This document shows, piece after piece, positions 11,282-21,357 of a stretch of 64,000 nt of DNA. The notes under the pieces are model-generated. The model searched no databases, was not told the origin of the DNA, and worked only from the letters and a program-made list of their open reading frames with translations. Within the stretch, counting starts at the first letter, position 1. Each line of letters begins with the position of its first letter. This DNA is from Calliopum simillimum. Taxonomy: Eukaryota; Arthropoda; Insecta; Diptera; Lauxaniidae. Location: assembly GCA_951812925.1 (NCBI GenBank), contig OX638370.1, forward strand, positions 40,551,948 through 40,615,947, written 5' to 3'. The translations under genes and the position numbers were made by a program.

Positions 11282-11847
11282 ATGTCTAGCAATCAAGAAA
11301 AAAAGCGAAAACTCATTTTGTACACTTACCTGCAAAAACCAGAATTAAAATATTAAGCCATAGCTAAAAATACAGGTGAATCAAAAATCACTGTCCAAAA
11401 GGTTATTTCGAATTATAGAAAGGGTCAACTTATTACGCGGAAAAAGGGTTCAGGTAGAAAAGCCAGTATAGACCCACAGCTGGTGAAAAAGGTGAAGCGC
11501 CTTTTTAAGCAGAATCCTAACACTTCGGAACGAGATATAGCTGCCAGAGCAGGAACCTTAAAATCTTCTATAAACAGGCTAAAGAAAAAACTTAAGCTGA
11601 AGACCTACAGAATTCAAAAAGTACAAGACAATTCCCATGAAAAGCAGCTAGAGGCTCAAAAGCGAGCTCGATAGTTATATGTCGATTACCTGACTAAATT
11701 TGACTGCTGCGTAATTGGCGATGAAACATACGTTAAGGCAGATTTTAAACAGCTACCAGGACACGAACTCTATACCTGTTCGGAGAAGAGGCAGGTACAG
11801 AGTAAATTTAAAGAGAAGAAAATTACAAAATTTCCCAAACAGTATAT
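11282..11847 (+). pseudogene. DD37E transposase, 5' portion
   Basis: Starts MSSNQEKKRK at 11282. Helix-turn-helix DNA-binding region with ITVQKVISNYRKGQ and a basic RKKGSGRKAS hinge, then SERDIAARAG. The first catalytic Asp is in VIGDETYVKADF (codon 11720-11722), followed by KQLPG. Two premature stops interrupt the frame: TAA at 11354-11356 and TAG at 11672-11674. The frame runs to KQY at the boundary of the inserted element, where ATAT is duplicated. It is continued at 13935. Confidence 0.85.
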
Positions 11848-12026
11848 GGGTGATTCTCAGACAACTGTACTTTTTGTGTCCTCTGGAGATTTCACCTATA
11901 CAGTAGGCTTTTTTTTCACAAAAAATTACGCTATAAGTTAGAAACTATGTTTTTCTAATAGAGCGGATCAATTTTACCACCAAATAATTATTGGTCTATT
12001 GTGAAAGTTTGCAAATATACCCCAAA

Positions 12027-12042
12027 TGTCACAAACGTGGCA
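12027..12042 (+). repeat. GTCACAAACGTGGCA motif, copy 1
   Basis: First of six same-strand copies inside the 11848-13934 element. Lies 179 bp from the left end. Confidence 0.85.
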
Positions 12043-12425
12043 TGTCCTACCCCTACTTTTTATACACAAAACGATGAAAAACGACCAAAAAACGGAAATA
12101 GAACAGAAAACAAGTTACTACACATATTAAGTAAATACTTAAGGCTACAATATTCTGAGCTCATCCGCAGTTTTAAACAATTTTTAGAGGGCACAATTTC
12201 GAACTGAAAACTGTCCCCTAGTTTTGGAAAAAAAAAATTTCTTAAAAGTATTATGCTACTACTGCATGGTACTACTGTTTCAGTCAATAGATTGCAATAC
12301 ACATGCATTAATTCTGATCACTATCCATCACCCAAACGTCATCATGTCCGAACGCGTCCGAAAAGAAACCTGTTTGCGTTTTATAGGGCATTTTATAAAC
12401 AAAAACCGTTTTTTCTAAAAATTAT

Positions 12426-12441
12426 GGTCACAAACGTGGCA
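12426..12441 (+). repeat. GTCACAAACGTGGCA motif, copy 2
   Basis: Second copy, isolated, same strand. Confidence 0.85.
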
Positions 12442-12579
12442 CTCGGCACTCCCAGGTAGGACATTTTATTTTATGCATGAAACAATTTTTTTGTAGGATT
12501 TGCAGACATGATCCCAAATTCTTTCGGAAAAATCTTGAACTCAAAAGCGTGCTTTACAATGAGCGATAAACTGCAAAAA

Positions 12580-12620
12580 TGTCACAAACGTGGCGCATCA
12601 AAAATGTCACAAACGTGGCA
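12580..12620 (+). repeat. GTCACAAACGTGGCA motif, copies 3 and 4
   Basis: A tandem pair starting at 12581 and 12606 (25-bp step). Copy 3 ends in GGCG rather than GGCA. The pair lies outside the left arm of the central hairpin. Confidence 0.85.
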
Positions 12621-12711
12621 CTTTTTATCAGTCTGCAAAAAACATATTTCGATATAAAGTTTGAGTATACAGATGTTAAGTTGAAGGCTATCAATTATGG
12701 TTTTAATACAA

Positions 12712-13500
12712 AAATTTTTCTACACCATCAGAATCCTGAGTTATCCTTGCTCAAAAGTGAAAAAATCACTGTTTTGACATCTACTTAAAGCTATAGAACA
12801 AAAACAACAACAAGTAAAATTAATTTTTGTCAATGAATTCCGACAGCCAAATTTATTGTCAACAAGACATAATTTACCGTTTTTCAATTGGATTCTTAGC
12901 TTCCGAGATATAAGCGTTTAAATTAAGGACATCTTTCGATAACATACAAAGTATTTTGCGAGACCGAAAAGTTACAAAAAATCAAGTTTTATTATTCTTA
13001 TCAATAACATATTTAATTACAAAAATTTCGTGACTTTGCAGACCATAATCGCATGAAAAATGACAGCTCTATTCTAGATTTAGTGACTAAGCCTACTAAA
13101 CTACTACTTTGCAAATTCACAGAATCAAAATTTCATCTGTTCATTCACTAAACCTACAATAGAGCCTTATTTTTTCATCCGATTTTAGTCTGCAAGGGCT
13201 TAAAATTTTCGTGATAAAATATATTTCTGGTAAAAATAATAAAACTTACCATTTTTGTTAATTTTTCGGTCCTTTGTGTGTTATTGAGAGGTATCCTTTT
13301 TTTAAAGGCTTATAACTCGGAAACTGGGAATCCAATTGAAAAACGGTAAATTTTGTCTTGTTGATAATAAATTCGGCTGTCTGAATCCATTGACAAAAAT
13401 TAATTTTACTTATTGCTGTTTAAGTTAAGTAGATGTCAAAACTGTGATTTTTTCACTTTTAAGCAAGGATAACTAAGGATACTGATGTAATAGAAAAAAA
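12712..13500. repeat. Large imperfect palindrome (foldback)
   Basis: Left arm 12712-13087 and right arm 13144-13500 are reverse complements with scattered mismatches and small indels, around a ~56-base loop. Paired landmarks: GTTATCCTTGCT with AGCAAGGATAAC, AATTTACCGTTTTTCAATTG with its complement near 13335, and the AGCTCTATT / AATAGAGC region beside the loop. Confidence 0.85.
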
Positions 13501-13729
13501 TCAAGATCAGATTCGTAATTAGGAGATCCTAATCCATCATAAACGGCTATTTAAACAGAGGACAGGGAACCATAGTTGATCTTTAGGGCCGTAGGGTATA
13601 AAAAAAATGGACCACCGGAGACATGACACTGTTGCAAAATTAGTCTTGAAGTGTAAATTTGTCATTATATGCAATATATCTCTCATCAAAACGCTTCAAA
13701 ACCATAATTTTTCCATACTGTGGCTAAAA

Positions 13730-13765
13730 TGTCACAAACGTGGCAATTTGGTCACAAACGTGGCA
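13730..13765 (+). repeat. GTCACAAACGTGGCA motif, copies 5 and 6
   Basis: Tandem pair starting at 13731 and 13751 (20-bp step), same strand as the others. The last copy ends 169 bp from the right end, mirroring copy 1. Confidence 0.85.
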
Positions 13766-13934
13766 GCAAAATTTCTTAATTTCGACCTCAAAGCCGTAAA
13801 TTCACACTTGTTGTTGATTTAATTAAAAGGTGAGTTTTTAGAGTGTGTTTACACATGAAGAAACTTGCAAAAATCCAAAAAAAATATCTGCCAATTTTAC
13901 AACTCGAAAAAGCACAGTTATCTAAGAATCACCC

Positions 13935-14323
13935 ATATGGTTTGGCAGGTCATATACACTTGCGGTCTGAGAAGCAGTTTTTTTGTAACACAGGGCACAA
14001 TTAACTCGAAAATTTATATTGATGAATGCCTTCAAAAACGTCTTTTGCCATTTATTCGTAAGCACGGGAGTACGGTAATGTTCTGGCCTGATTTAGCAAC
14101 CTCTCACTACTCTAGAGCCACCACAGAATGGTACAATAGCAATAATGTAAATTTTGTACCCAAAAATGCGAATCCACTTAACTTCCCAGAGCTTCGACGT
14201 ATTCTGAGATATTGGGCTTTAATGAAACCAGATCTTCGGAAGAGTAAAAGTACTGGAAAAAATTTAAAAGATTTTAAAAATAAGTGGCGAAGGTCGACGG
14301 TACTGTCGACGAAACAACTGTAA
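13935..14323 (+). pseudogene. DD37E transposase, 3' portion, third catalytic residue lost
   Basis: Resumes the frame as MVWQVIYTCGLRSSFFVTQG. The second catalytic Asp is in MFWPDLATSHY (codon 14090-14092). The expected Glu 38 codons later is a Leu (CTG, 14204-14206) in PELRRILRYWA, where the family has a Glu in RPIERYW. The frame ends at 14323 with a basic tail. The spacing of 37 residues between the two positions supports the DD37E assignment. With the Glu lost the enzyme would be inactive, independently of the stops and the insertion upstream. Confidence 0.85.
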
Positions 14324-14670
14324 AAAACTTAATGAAGGGTCTTAAGAAAAAAGTAAAATATTTTCATATAAAATAAATATTTGTTAATGGTGTAAGATTA
14401 TTAATGTTCGCTATACTACTCATTAATAAATAAAAAGACATTACATGTTTTTTTATTGATGAAAAACAAAGTATCAAATTTTTCTGGGGAAGTTCTTATT
14501 TTGGACAGTTTGAGTACTTTTTTCGATATTTAGTATAAACTAGTAAAGCTCATTTATCATCTATGGTACATTGACAAATGTGAAACGAAAAGAAAAGAAA
14601 ACAATAAACATGAAGTCAGTATCAATCAGCTTTTTGTCCTTCTGGTTGTGCTGTATCCTCTTTTTAGCTC

Positions 14671-15290
14671 CGTGTGACCGTGTATTTTGTCGTGGTTAAT
14701 ATTGAAAAATTTGCGTTTAATTTTACCTGGCTTCATATCAAAATATATATACATATATTGTTTTGACTTTGTCCACATTTACACACAAATACCTTTCTAA
14801 TGATGTATAATTCAAAGTCATTTCTAGCATAGTAAAAAAGGTAGGACAAATTTTTGTCTTGCGTTTTAATATGAGCACTTATTTTTGCCCGTTTCAGTTT
14901 TGATTCTTTAGTGGCATTGTTAAGTAGCTTACGAACTTTATCATTCATGCGCTGGCCATTAGATAAGGCTAGACTGTGCAGTAAATCCAGTTTACGAACA
15001 CTTCGTTCATTGTGATAAGCCCAGTGAGCCCTAGTGCTAGCCCGGTTCTCAGTACTATCGCGAAAATTGCCCCAAAACATACGAAATCTACTACCGTAGA
15101 GAGCAGAACAATTACACATGCCTTAGAGATGCCTTACACTTTCTTCCTCCTCCTCATAATAGCAGCTTCTGTGAAAATCATTGTGTACCCAGAAGTATAG
15201 TGCTCTAGGTAAAAAGGAAGTGGCTCGGAGATACAAAACCGACCTTTCAAGGCAGTCAGACTTTTAGACCTTATTTGTCGTGTCTATCCA
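14671..15290 (-). pseudogene. LINE C-terminal zinc-knuckle fragment and 3' tail
   Basis: On the minus strand a frame reads HNDFHRSCYYEEEEESVRHL (about 15120-15180), a stop, then GMCNCSALYGSRFR. This matches the C-x2-C..H..C cysteine block and CPAL word found after the RNase H or RT region of I/R1-like non-LTR retrotransposons. The frame continues to about 14733 as a lysine-rich tail with no further known motif. The segment 14671-14880 recurs at 28521-28770 in the same orientation, which suggests it is the family's 3' end. It is a dead fragment. Confidence 0.65.
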
Positions 15291-16461
15291 AACGTATTTT
15301 TGTTGCTTTTCCGGATTGCTAAAAAACTGATACCAGCTGGATTTTGATAGTAATGTTCTTTTTATAGCTCTTTTAAGAAAGTTTCGCTCCTTTTAACAAA
15401 ATAATATTAACTCAAGAAGTAAACGAACATTCAAAAGGTTTTTTTTTTTAATGAAAATTAACACAATGGGGTACATGTGCACATCAAAAGAAATATGCCT
15501 CATATTGGGTGCAATCGATAAGGTTGCAAAACTTTTGATAGAAGAGGCCTATACTAAAAAACACTGCACTTGGAGAGGAGGGGGGAGAGTTTGAAATGTC
15601 CCTCAAAGAGTTATAAGTAAAAATTATGTTCTGACTTATTTTACAAAAAAAAAAAAAAAAAAATTTCTCGGAACACCCTAAATTTTTCGATAAATTTTTC
15701 TGTAAGAAAATTTTCTGCTAATTGTATGAGCTTTCTAATAATCTATTTAGTTTATAGGATCTAAAACGATTTCGGAAAGTTCTGTACCACCTTTAAATTC
15801 AATAATTAAGCTTTTTTTCTATTTTGTTGAAGTTTAGTATAAATTTTATAATTTTTTTGGAATTCTCGTTAAATTTTCTTTAATTCAGTAGTAAATTTGT
15901 TACACCAGTTTTTTAATTTTAGGTCAAAATAAATATAAATTATTGCAATTGCATTTTTGCAAAGTGTACAAATTCAAAATACCACATAAAATACAGAATA
16001 AAAGGAAAATCAAATTTTATACAAAATTTGCATTTATATTGTATATTTTTTGTAGATTTTAACATTTTGATATTGTGTGACATTGCATTGCATACTTTGC
16101 GGCGTGTCAACACTAACACAACAGAAAAGGACTGCTAGGAAGTGCAATAACGGAAACATATGACAAGATGCAAAACGCATAGAGATAAAATGTAAAAATT
16201 CCATTAAATGTCAAGAATGATAATATTGAAATGAAGTGAAAGAACATAGGTTTATCATAAGTTTGCATTTTGAATAGGACTGTATTCTGTAATATTAAAA
16301 AGTATAAACAAATGTTAAGAGCGACTGTGATTTCAGTTTCTAATGGCAAAATTTTTTGGAAAGACTTGATTACCATCTGATTTAAAAATCATGATATAAA
16401 AGGCTGAACAGAAGATATGAACCTCATATTTTTTGTACCATGTGACTTACTTATTTTTGTG
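15291..16461. other. AT-rich stretch without recognised features
   Basis: Contains an A-run (15640-15662) and a G-rich word (GGAGAGGAGGGGGGAGAG, ~15574). No coding bias is seen. Confidence 0.45.
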
Positions 16462-16469
16462 GTGTATAA

Positions 16470-17299
16470 TAGGGTGGGTCGAAGAAATACTTTTTTCACC
16501 CTATACATTTTCGACAGGACCAGAACGAATCTTTAGTACTTCAATAAGAAACTCGTAAAATTTTAGCAAGATCCCTCTAATAGATTTGTGTCTGAATCGA
16601 AATTAAATTTGAAACTTTTTCGTTATCCCAATGTTGTTGTAGAAAAAACAAAAATATATATTTTACGATCCTAGTTTATATGCAATTTTTATAACCTCAA
16701 TTATCCATAAAAAAAGTGCACTATTTCCAGAATCAAGCAGCCCGGCAGGGCTGCGAGCTAGTAAATAGTCCCGCAGCCCTATGCTTTCTACGTACTATTG
16801 ATAGGTTGATGCTAAATGATGATAAACACTGTTTCCATAAACTTCACTCCTGTACGTGAGTGCCCGAAAAAACTTAGTTATGAGGGTTGCAAAGCTTAAT
16901 CTAATAACTTAAGTACCTTCAATAATAGGGACGTTAAAAGAGAAAAACAATCTTAATCCTACTGTATTGCACCAAACCTTTTGTTTTAGAGTCTTTATGT
17001 TAAAGAAAGCAAATCAGCAACTTTATATTTTCTGAATTTTATCAACATTACTTGAAAACTTAAATATACACCATTGGGGGCATAGGTCCATTTCATATAG
17101 GTGATTGAAGTTATAAATCTAAAATCGTAAGATACTTTAGTTTGTTTTTTTTTTGCAATAGCGCCGATAAGTCGAAAAAAAATTCAAGCTTCTATTCAAA
17201 ACTGAAACAAATCTATCGGATGGATCTTGCTGAAATTGTACAGGCTTCTTTTTGAAGTCCTAAGGCCCTGTCAAAAAAAAAAAATTTCGACCCACCCTA
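16470..17299. mobile_element. hAT-like non-autonomous element, exact 8-bp target duplication
   Basis: Ends TAGGGTGGGTCGAA / TTCGACCCACCCTA, flanked by GTGTATAA at 16462-16469 and 17300-17307. Subterminal inverted similarity continues for ~110 bp (AGCAAGATCC and ATAGATTTGT on both sides). No transposase frame in 830 bp. The 8-bp duplication plus TAGGG-type ends fits the hAT superfamily; P-like elements also duplicate 8 bp. Confidence 0.85.
16747..16780. repeat. GC-rich hairpin inside hAT-like element
   Basis: AGGGCTGCG (16747-16755) pairs with CGCAGCCCT (16772-16780) over a 16-base loop. It is the only GC-rich spot in the element and lies in its left half. Confidence 0.7.
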
Positions 17300-17327
17300 G
17301 TGTATAATAGTCTTTCGCAAACTAAAC

Positions 17328-17425
17328 GAGGGGTACTATTTATATTTCTGGCAACACCATAATAAAGCTTGAAATTTTTTAGCATAAACGTACTCACAAC
17401 GTTTTGATGTACAAGCGCTATTTGT
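17328..17425 (+). mobile_element. Mariner 5'-end remnant, relative of 6873-7798
   Basis: The words TACTATTTATATTTCTGG, CAACACCA, AAATTTTTTAGCATAAACGT and ACTCACAACGTTTTGA parallel, in order, the reverse complement of 7680-7798. This is the terminal inverted repeat and 5' untranslated region of a related mariner. The coding part did not survive. Confidence 0.6.
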
Positions 17426-17529
17426 TTTGTCTACAGAACGGTGATACGGAAGAAAATTATTTACGTATAAAAGTATCGCTAAAGTCGGTTTCAATGAAAA
17501 AATTTGTTTTTTTTTTGCTGATTCAGAAC

Positions 17530-17690
17530 TATAAATTACTAAGACTGAAAGCAGTCTTGGTCTTGGCGATTATCGTGAGCAAGATTGCTATGATCTTGGT
17601 CTTGGTCTTACAGAAATATTAGCGCCTTGGTCTCGCAAAATTACCAAGACCAAGAACAAGACTCAAGACCAAGACTAATTTTACTATGAT
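17530..17690. repeat. CTTGGTCTTGGTC-rich repeat, copy 1
   Basis: AGTCTTGGTCTTGG and the inverted CCAAGACCAAGA words enclose GATTATCGTGAGCAAGA. The same arrangement is found at 36990-37160, preceded in both by AACTATAAATT. This is a dispersed hexamer-rich repeat. Confidence 0.6.
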
Positions 17691-19120
17691 GTGCGTGCTG
17701 CTCTTTATTTACTGGAGCCGTCAAATGGAAAAGTATTTTTTTCAGATTAAAGGAAATTTAACAAAAATTTTTAAAAAAATTATTAAAGGATATTTTAATA
17801 GGACCTTCTTCATACTAAAATATCCATCAAAGTCAAAAAAAGGGGAAAAAAATTAAAATATCAATTTTAAAGGTCCAGAACTTTACGAAACCCTTTTAAA
17901 CCCTATAAATCATATACACTATCTGAAAGCTCTTACAATTAACTAAAACTTTGCCATAGAAATGTTTTCCCTAAAACTTTAGGGTGATCCAAGAAAAAAT
18001 TTTTTTTTTCTGAAAAGAGGCAGAAAATCAGTTTTAACCCTATAACTCCTTAGGGGTACATTTTATACTCCCCTCCGGGTGCAATTTTTTGTAAACCTAA
18101 GTCTCCTCTATCACCTCTTAGAAGCTTCGTAACCTTATGCAATTGTAACAACATATTTTTAATTGAAGAATTCCTGGGTCATTTTGACCCCCACATGAAG
18201 GTCATTTTGACCTACATGTGGGGGTTTGAGAGGGTTAAAATTGTCCACAAAAATATTTCGCGTAGTATCCTGCATAAGTTTGCTGAAGACATGATACACC
18301 TCAGATGTAAGGATCATATAGTTAAATTCATCGATTTAACACAAGAATGCGTTATTTCTGTTTTTTCATGTACAGTTGATTAAAAAACTTCAAAAATCGA
18401 TTAAAAAAAAATCTGACGTGCTAGAGAAAAACGGCGAGGCACAGGTATTTCCTTTTAATGCCTTCTTTAAGAATTTTTCGGATTTTCTAATTTCTTTTAC
18501 AAAAAGATTCAAATTTTCGAACAGTTTATTACAAAAAAACGGAAAAATAGGGAAAAACGCATTTTGGTAACTTATCAATGAATTGTATACAACTTTTGCA
18601 TTTTTCCATGGATTTTCTTAAATAGTATTTTGTTTGCCTAACAAATTTATAGACTATGATATAAAAATACAAAATGATTTTTAAAATTTTTTTTTCTTTT
18701 AAAAATCTGCAGTTGATTTAGACATTTTTGTAATTTTTTCGGAAAATTATACTCTTTTTTTCAGAAATCAATTTATTTCATCGAAACTAACAAGCCAGCC
18801 AAAAAGTGATGTGAGTATTATTTGTAGGTAATTTAATTACCTTTAATATGACATATTATTTGTTTGAATACAAACATTGGTTCTTGAGATATTTGGATTT
18901 AAGTGGAACTATCTTTTTTTTTGGTCCAAAAACCGAAAATAACCGATATCTCGAAAACGACACGAAATAAAAAAAAAAAAATTCGATTTTCGGAATCAGC
19001 AGCCCATTTTCCATATAAAATGAGTAACGGCATTCGCTGGGAAAAAAAATTTTAATCATTTGTAAACTAGTGTATTATTCAATGGGAAAACAATTTTTAA
19101 TCATTTGTAAACTAGTGTAA
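17691..19120. other. AT-rich stretch with a 37-nt palindrome and a 45-bp duplication
   Basis: CCCCCACATG..CATGTGGGGG forms an almost perfect palindrome at 18188-18224 around TCATTTTGA. A ~36-base segment ending ATCATTTGTAAACTAGTGTA is duplicated at 19039-19074 and 19084-19119. Otherwise there is no coding signal. Confidence 0.5.
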
Positions 19121-19125
19121 TCGGA

Positions 19126-19190
19126 AACATTATGGTTCGTCAACTTTTTTTGGCCTTATGCTCCTACTAGTAGTTAAAGGAGAATCCCTA
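19126..19190 (+). mobile_element. LINE 3' tail remnant
   Basis: TTTGGCCTTATGCTCCTACT..AGTTAAAGGAGAA matches the 3' end of the LINE at 8345-9860 (TATTGGCCCTATGCTCCTCA..AGTTAAAGAAGAA). This is a short 5'-truncated copy. Confidence 0.6.
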
Positions 19191-20409
19191 CACTCGCAAT
19201 ATAAAATTTGAAAATGATAACTGCTATGCTGTCAATGAGACCAAATTATTTAAACCACAGTACTTTTACACCTTTACAACGCTGATGCTACAAAATATTG
19301 AATTATGCTAAGTAGTTGCTGGTGTGACTCAGCTTTTCCAACTAAATATATTTTCTATATATTGCGTACTTTTATTGCATATTTATTGTATTTTGACCTT
19401 TTGTGTTGGCATTCATTATGTCATTCAATATATAAATTTGATTTTCAATTTATTCTCTCTGAATGAAAAGTAATTTAAATTTTGTCTGGCGCCACTCAAT
19501 ATTATCGTACGATAATACTACGCTTTTACTTTGAACTCAATGGTACGCTCCTTCCATTGCATCCATTTCCATTCAAGCGTTTGATTTGAGCGCGCGTTCT
19601 CTTTCTATTGCAATTACAACAACTGACAACAATTTCGAAATTTTGTCATCACTTTATGTTTGTGCTATTTTTCGAATTTGTTTTTGTTTTTTTCCTTTTT
19701 CAGTTTGTTCTTACCATTTGTTACACCCACGTTGGCTAATAATTTCGAGACCATAACTTCTTTTACTACTGCTGACTGCTGCTGGCCGTCGGTCCTTTGG
19801 TTCCTTCCATTAGTTCTTGCAATATCTTTTACATAATGGAGGATGATGGTATCAATGGATTCGCCCGCGCTTTTATTTTTTGTTATTTAACTTTGCGAAT
19901 TTTTGACATTTGAAATTATTGGCATACAATTAATTTGATAAACTACCATATCAATATAATTCGATATTATAGAAGTTTATTGGTATGTGTGGTTGTATAA
20001 ATAATTCTTATACAGCGAATGCGCTTTTGTGTTCTTTTGAACGATATGGTGGGGGGGGGGGGGGCTGATGTTAAAAAGGCCATTTAAATGTTCAAATTGA
20101 CATCAAAATTTGGCTACAAATTAACATTCCGATAAAACTACAAGTTAATTAAAAATAATTTTTTACACTTTTTTTTCTTAAGTTAGTAAATTCAATTTTG
20201 TTTGTTAAATAGCAAAATGCATTTTATAGCAAGAGATTTAGGCCAATTTCGATGATTTTATATCAAAGAATTATTTTGCATGAGTTTTTCGAGAAAATAA
20301 GTAAATAGCAAATGTTAAATATATGGATTAGGCTGAGAATTGTTTCTTTTTTTATTCGATATTAGCGTCTTTTGATACTCATCACATAAAATATTTTCAT
20401 AAATAATTT
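19191..20409. other. AT-rich spacer with a G14 run
   Basis: No gene is recognised. Fourteen consecutive G occur at 20051-20064, an outlier in this composition. Confidence 0.45.
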
Positions 20410-21357
20410 GTGGCGATTTTTGTCTCATGGAGTTTCTGTTTCGTGTGATTTCATCTCATGCTATTCTTTGTTTAATGCTATTTTTGTCTCATAAGATTTT
20501 TGTCTCATGCTGTTTTAATCTCGTAGAAATTTTTCTCTAATGGTATTTTTGTCTCATGCGATTTTTGTCTTATGGTATTTTTATCTCATGGGGATTTCGT
20601 CTTTTGGTGGCTTTGTCCCATGGGATGTTTGTCGCTTGTGATTTTTATCTAATGTTTTTTTTGTCTCATGGTGTTCTGATTTTTATTTGAAGCCATATTT
20701 TGTCTCGTGGTATTTATGTCTCATAGGATTTTTTTCTACTGCGATTTTTTTTTAATTCCATTTTTTGATCTCATGGCACTTTTTTTTTCATGTGTTTTTA
20801 CCTCACTCCATATTTTGTCTGATGGTTTTTATTTTGCTACATGCAATTTTTGTTTCGTGGTATTTTACTGACACTATTTTTGTCTCATGGGATTTTTGTC
20901 TCAAGAGATTTTCATCTCATGCTATTTTTTGTCTCATAGTATTTTTGCTTCATGAAATTTTTGTCTCGTTGTATTTTTGGCTCATATTATTTTTGTCTCA
21001 TGGAATTTTTTTCTCAAGTGATTTCCATCTTATGCTAATTTTTGTCTCATGGTATTTTTGTCTTATGCGATTTTTGTTCCATGGGATTTTTGTCTAATGA
21101 TATTTTCGTCTCATGGTATTTTTGTCTCGTGGGATTTTTGTCACACTTTATTTTTATCTGATGAGGTTTTTGTCTCATGGAATTTGTATCTCTTGCGATT
21201 TTTGGCACAAGGTATTTTCGTCTCATGGAATGTTTTTATCACTGAATTTGCGTCTCATGCGATTTTCTCGTCACATGTGATTTTTGTCTCATGTTATTTT
21301 TGTCCCATGGTATTTTTGTCTCATGAGGTTTTTGTCTCATGAGGTTTTACGTCATGA
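20410..21357 (+). repeat. 16-bp minisatellite, block A
   Basis: About 57 imperfect units of GTCTCATGGKATTTTT. Some units are 15-18 bp long. The reading frames of 97 and 110 codons over it are repeat-driven. Confidence 0.9.

Larger units (their letters stand above)
11848..13934. mobile_element. Novel-looking 2.1-kb TIR/foldback element with iterated motif
   Basis: The ends are 28-bp inverted repeats starting GGGTGATTCT with three mismatches, all transitions. They are flanked by exact ATAT duplications (11844-11847 and 13935-13938). Excision rejoins the host transposase exactly as KQYMVWQ, which proves the borders. No long reading frame is present, so it is non-autonomous. It carries six direct copies of GTCACAAACGTGGCA, the outermost about 170-180 bp from each end, and a central hairpin with ~360-bp arms. 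A 4-bp target duplication is known from Sola and Chapaev-type elements among others; I cannot assign it. Confidence 0.9.
11112..14514 (+). mobile_element. Tc1/mariner DD37E element split by another transposon
   Basis: Inverted ends share CCCCAGAAAAATTTGATACT near 11136-11156 and 14469-14488, with weaker similarity outward to TA (11110-11111 and 14515-14516). Removing the nested element 11848-13934 and one ATAT copy leaves 1,312 bp, typical for the superfamily. The transposase has D..D spacing matching the DD37E group first described from mosquitoes. The outermost boundary is set by TA and is less certain than the inner inverted repeat. Confidence 0.85.

Noticed and set aside
12027..13765. CRISPR-like array from the repeated 15-bp motif
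   Set aside because: Repeats are too short, irregularly spaced, and lie within a eukaryotic transposon.
20051..20064. G14 run as a G-quadruplex or regulatory site
   Set aside because: A lone homopolymer, easily produced by slippage or sequencing error; no supporting context.
20765..21342. Reading frames of 97-110 codons rich in F, S and I
   Set aside because: Driven by the 16-bp minisatellite; no start context or conserved motif.
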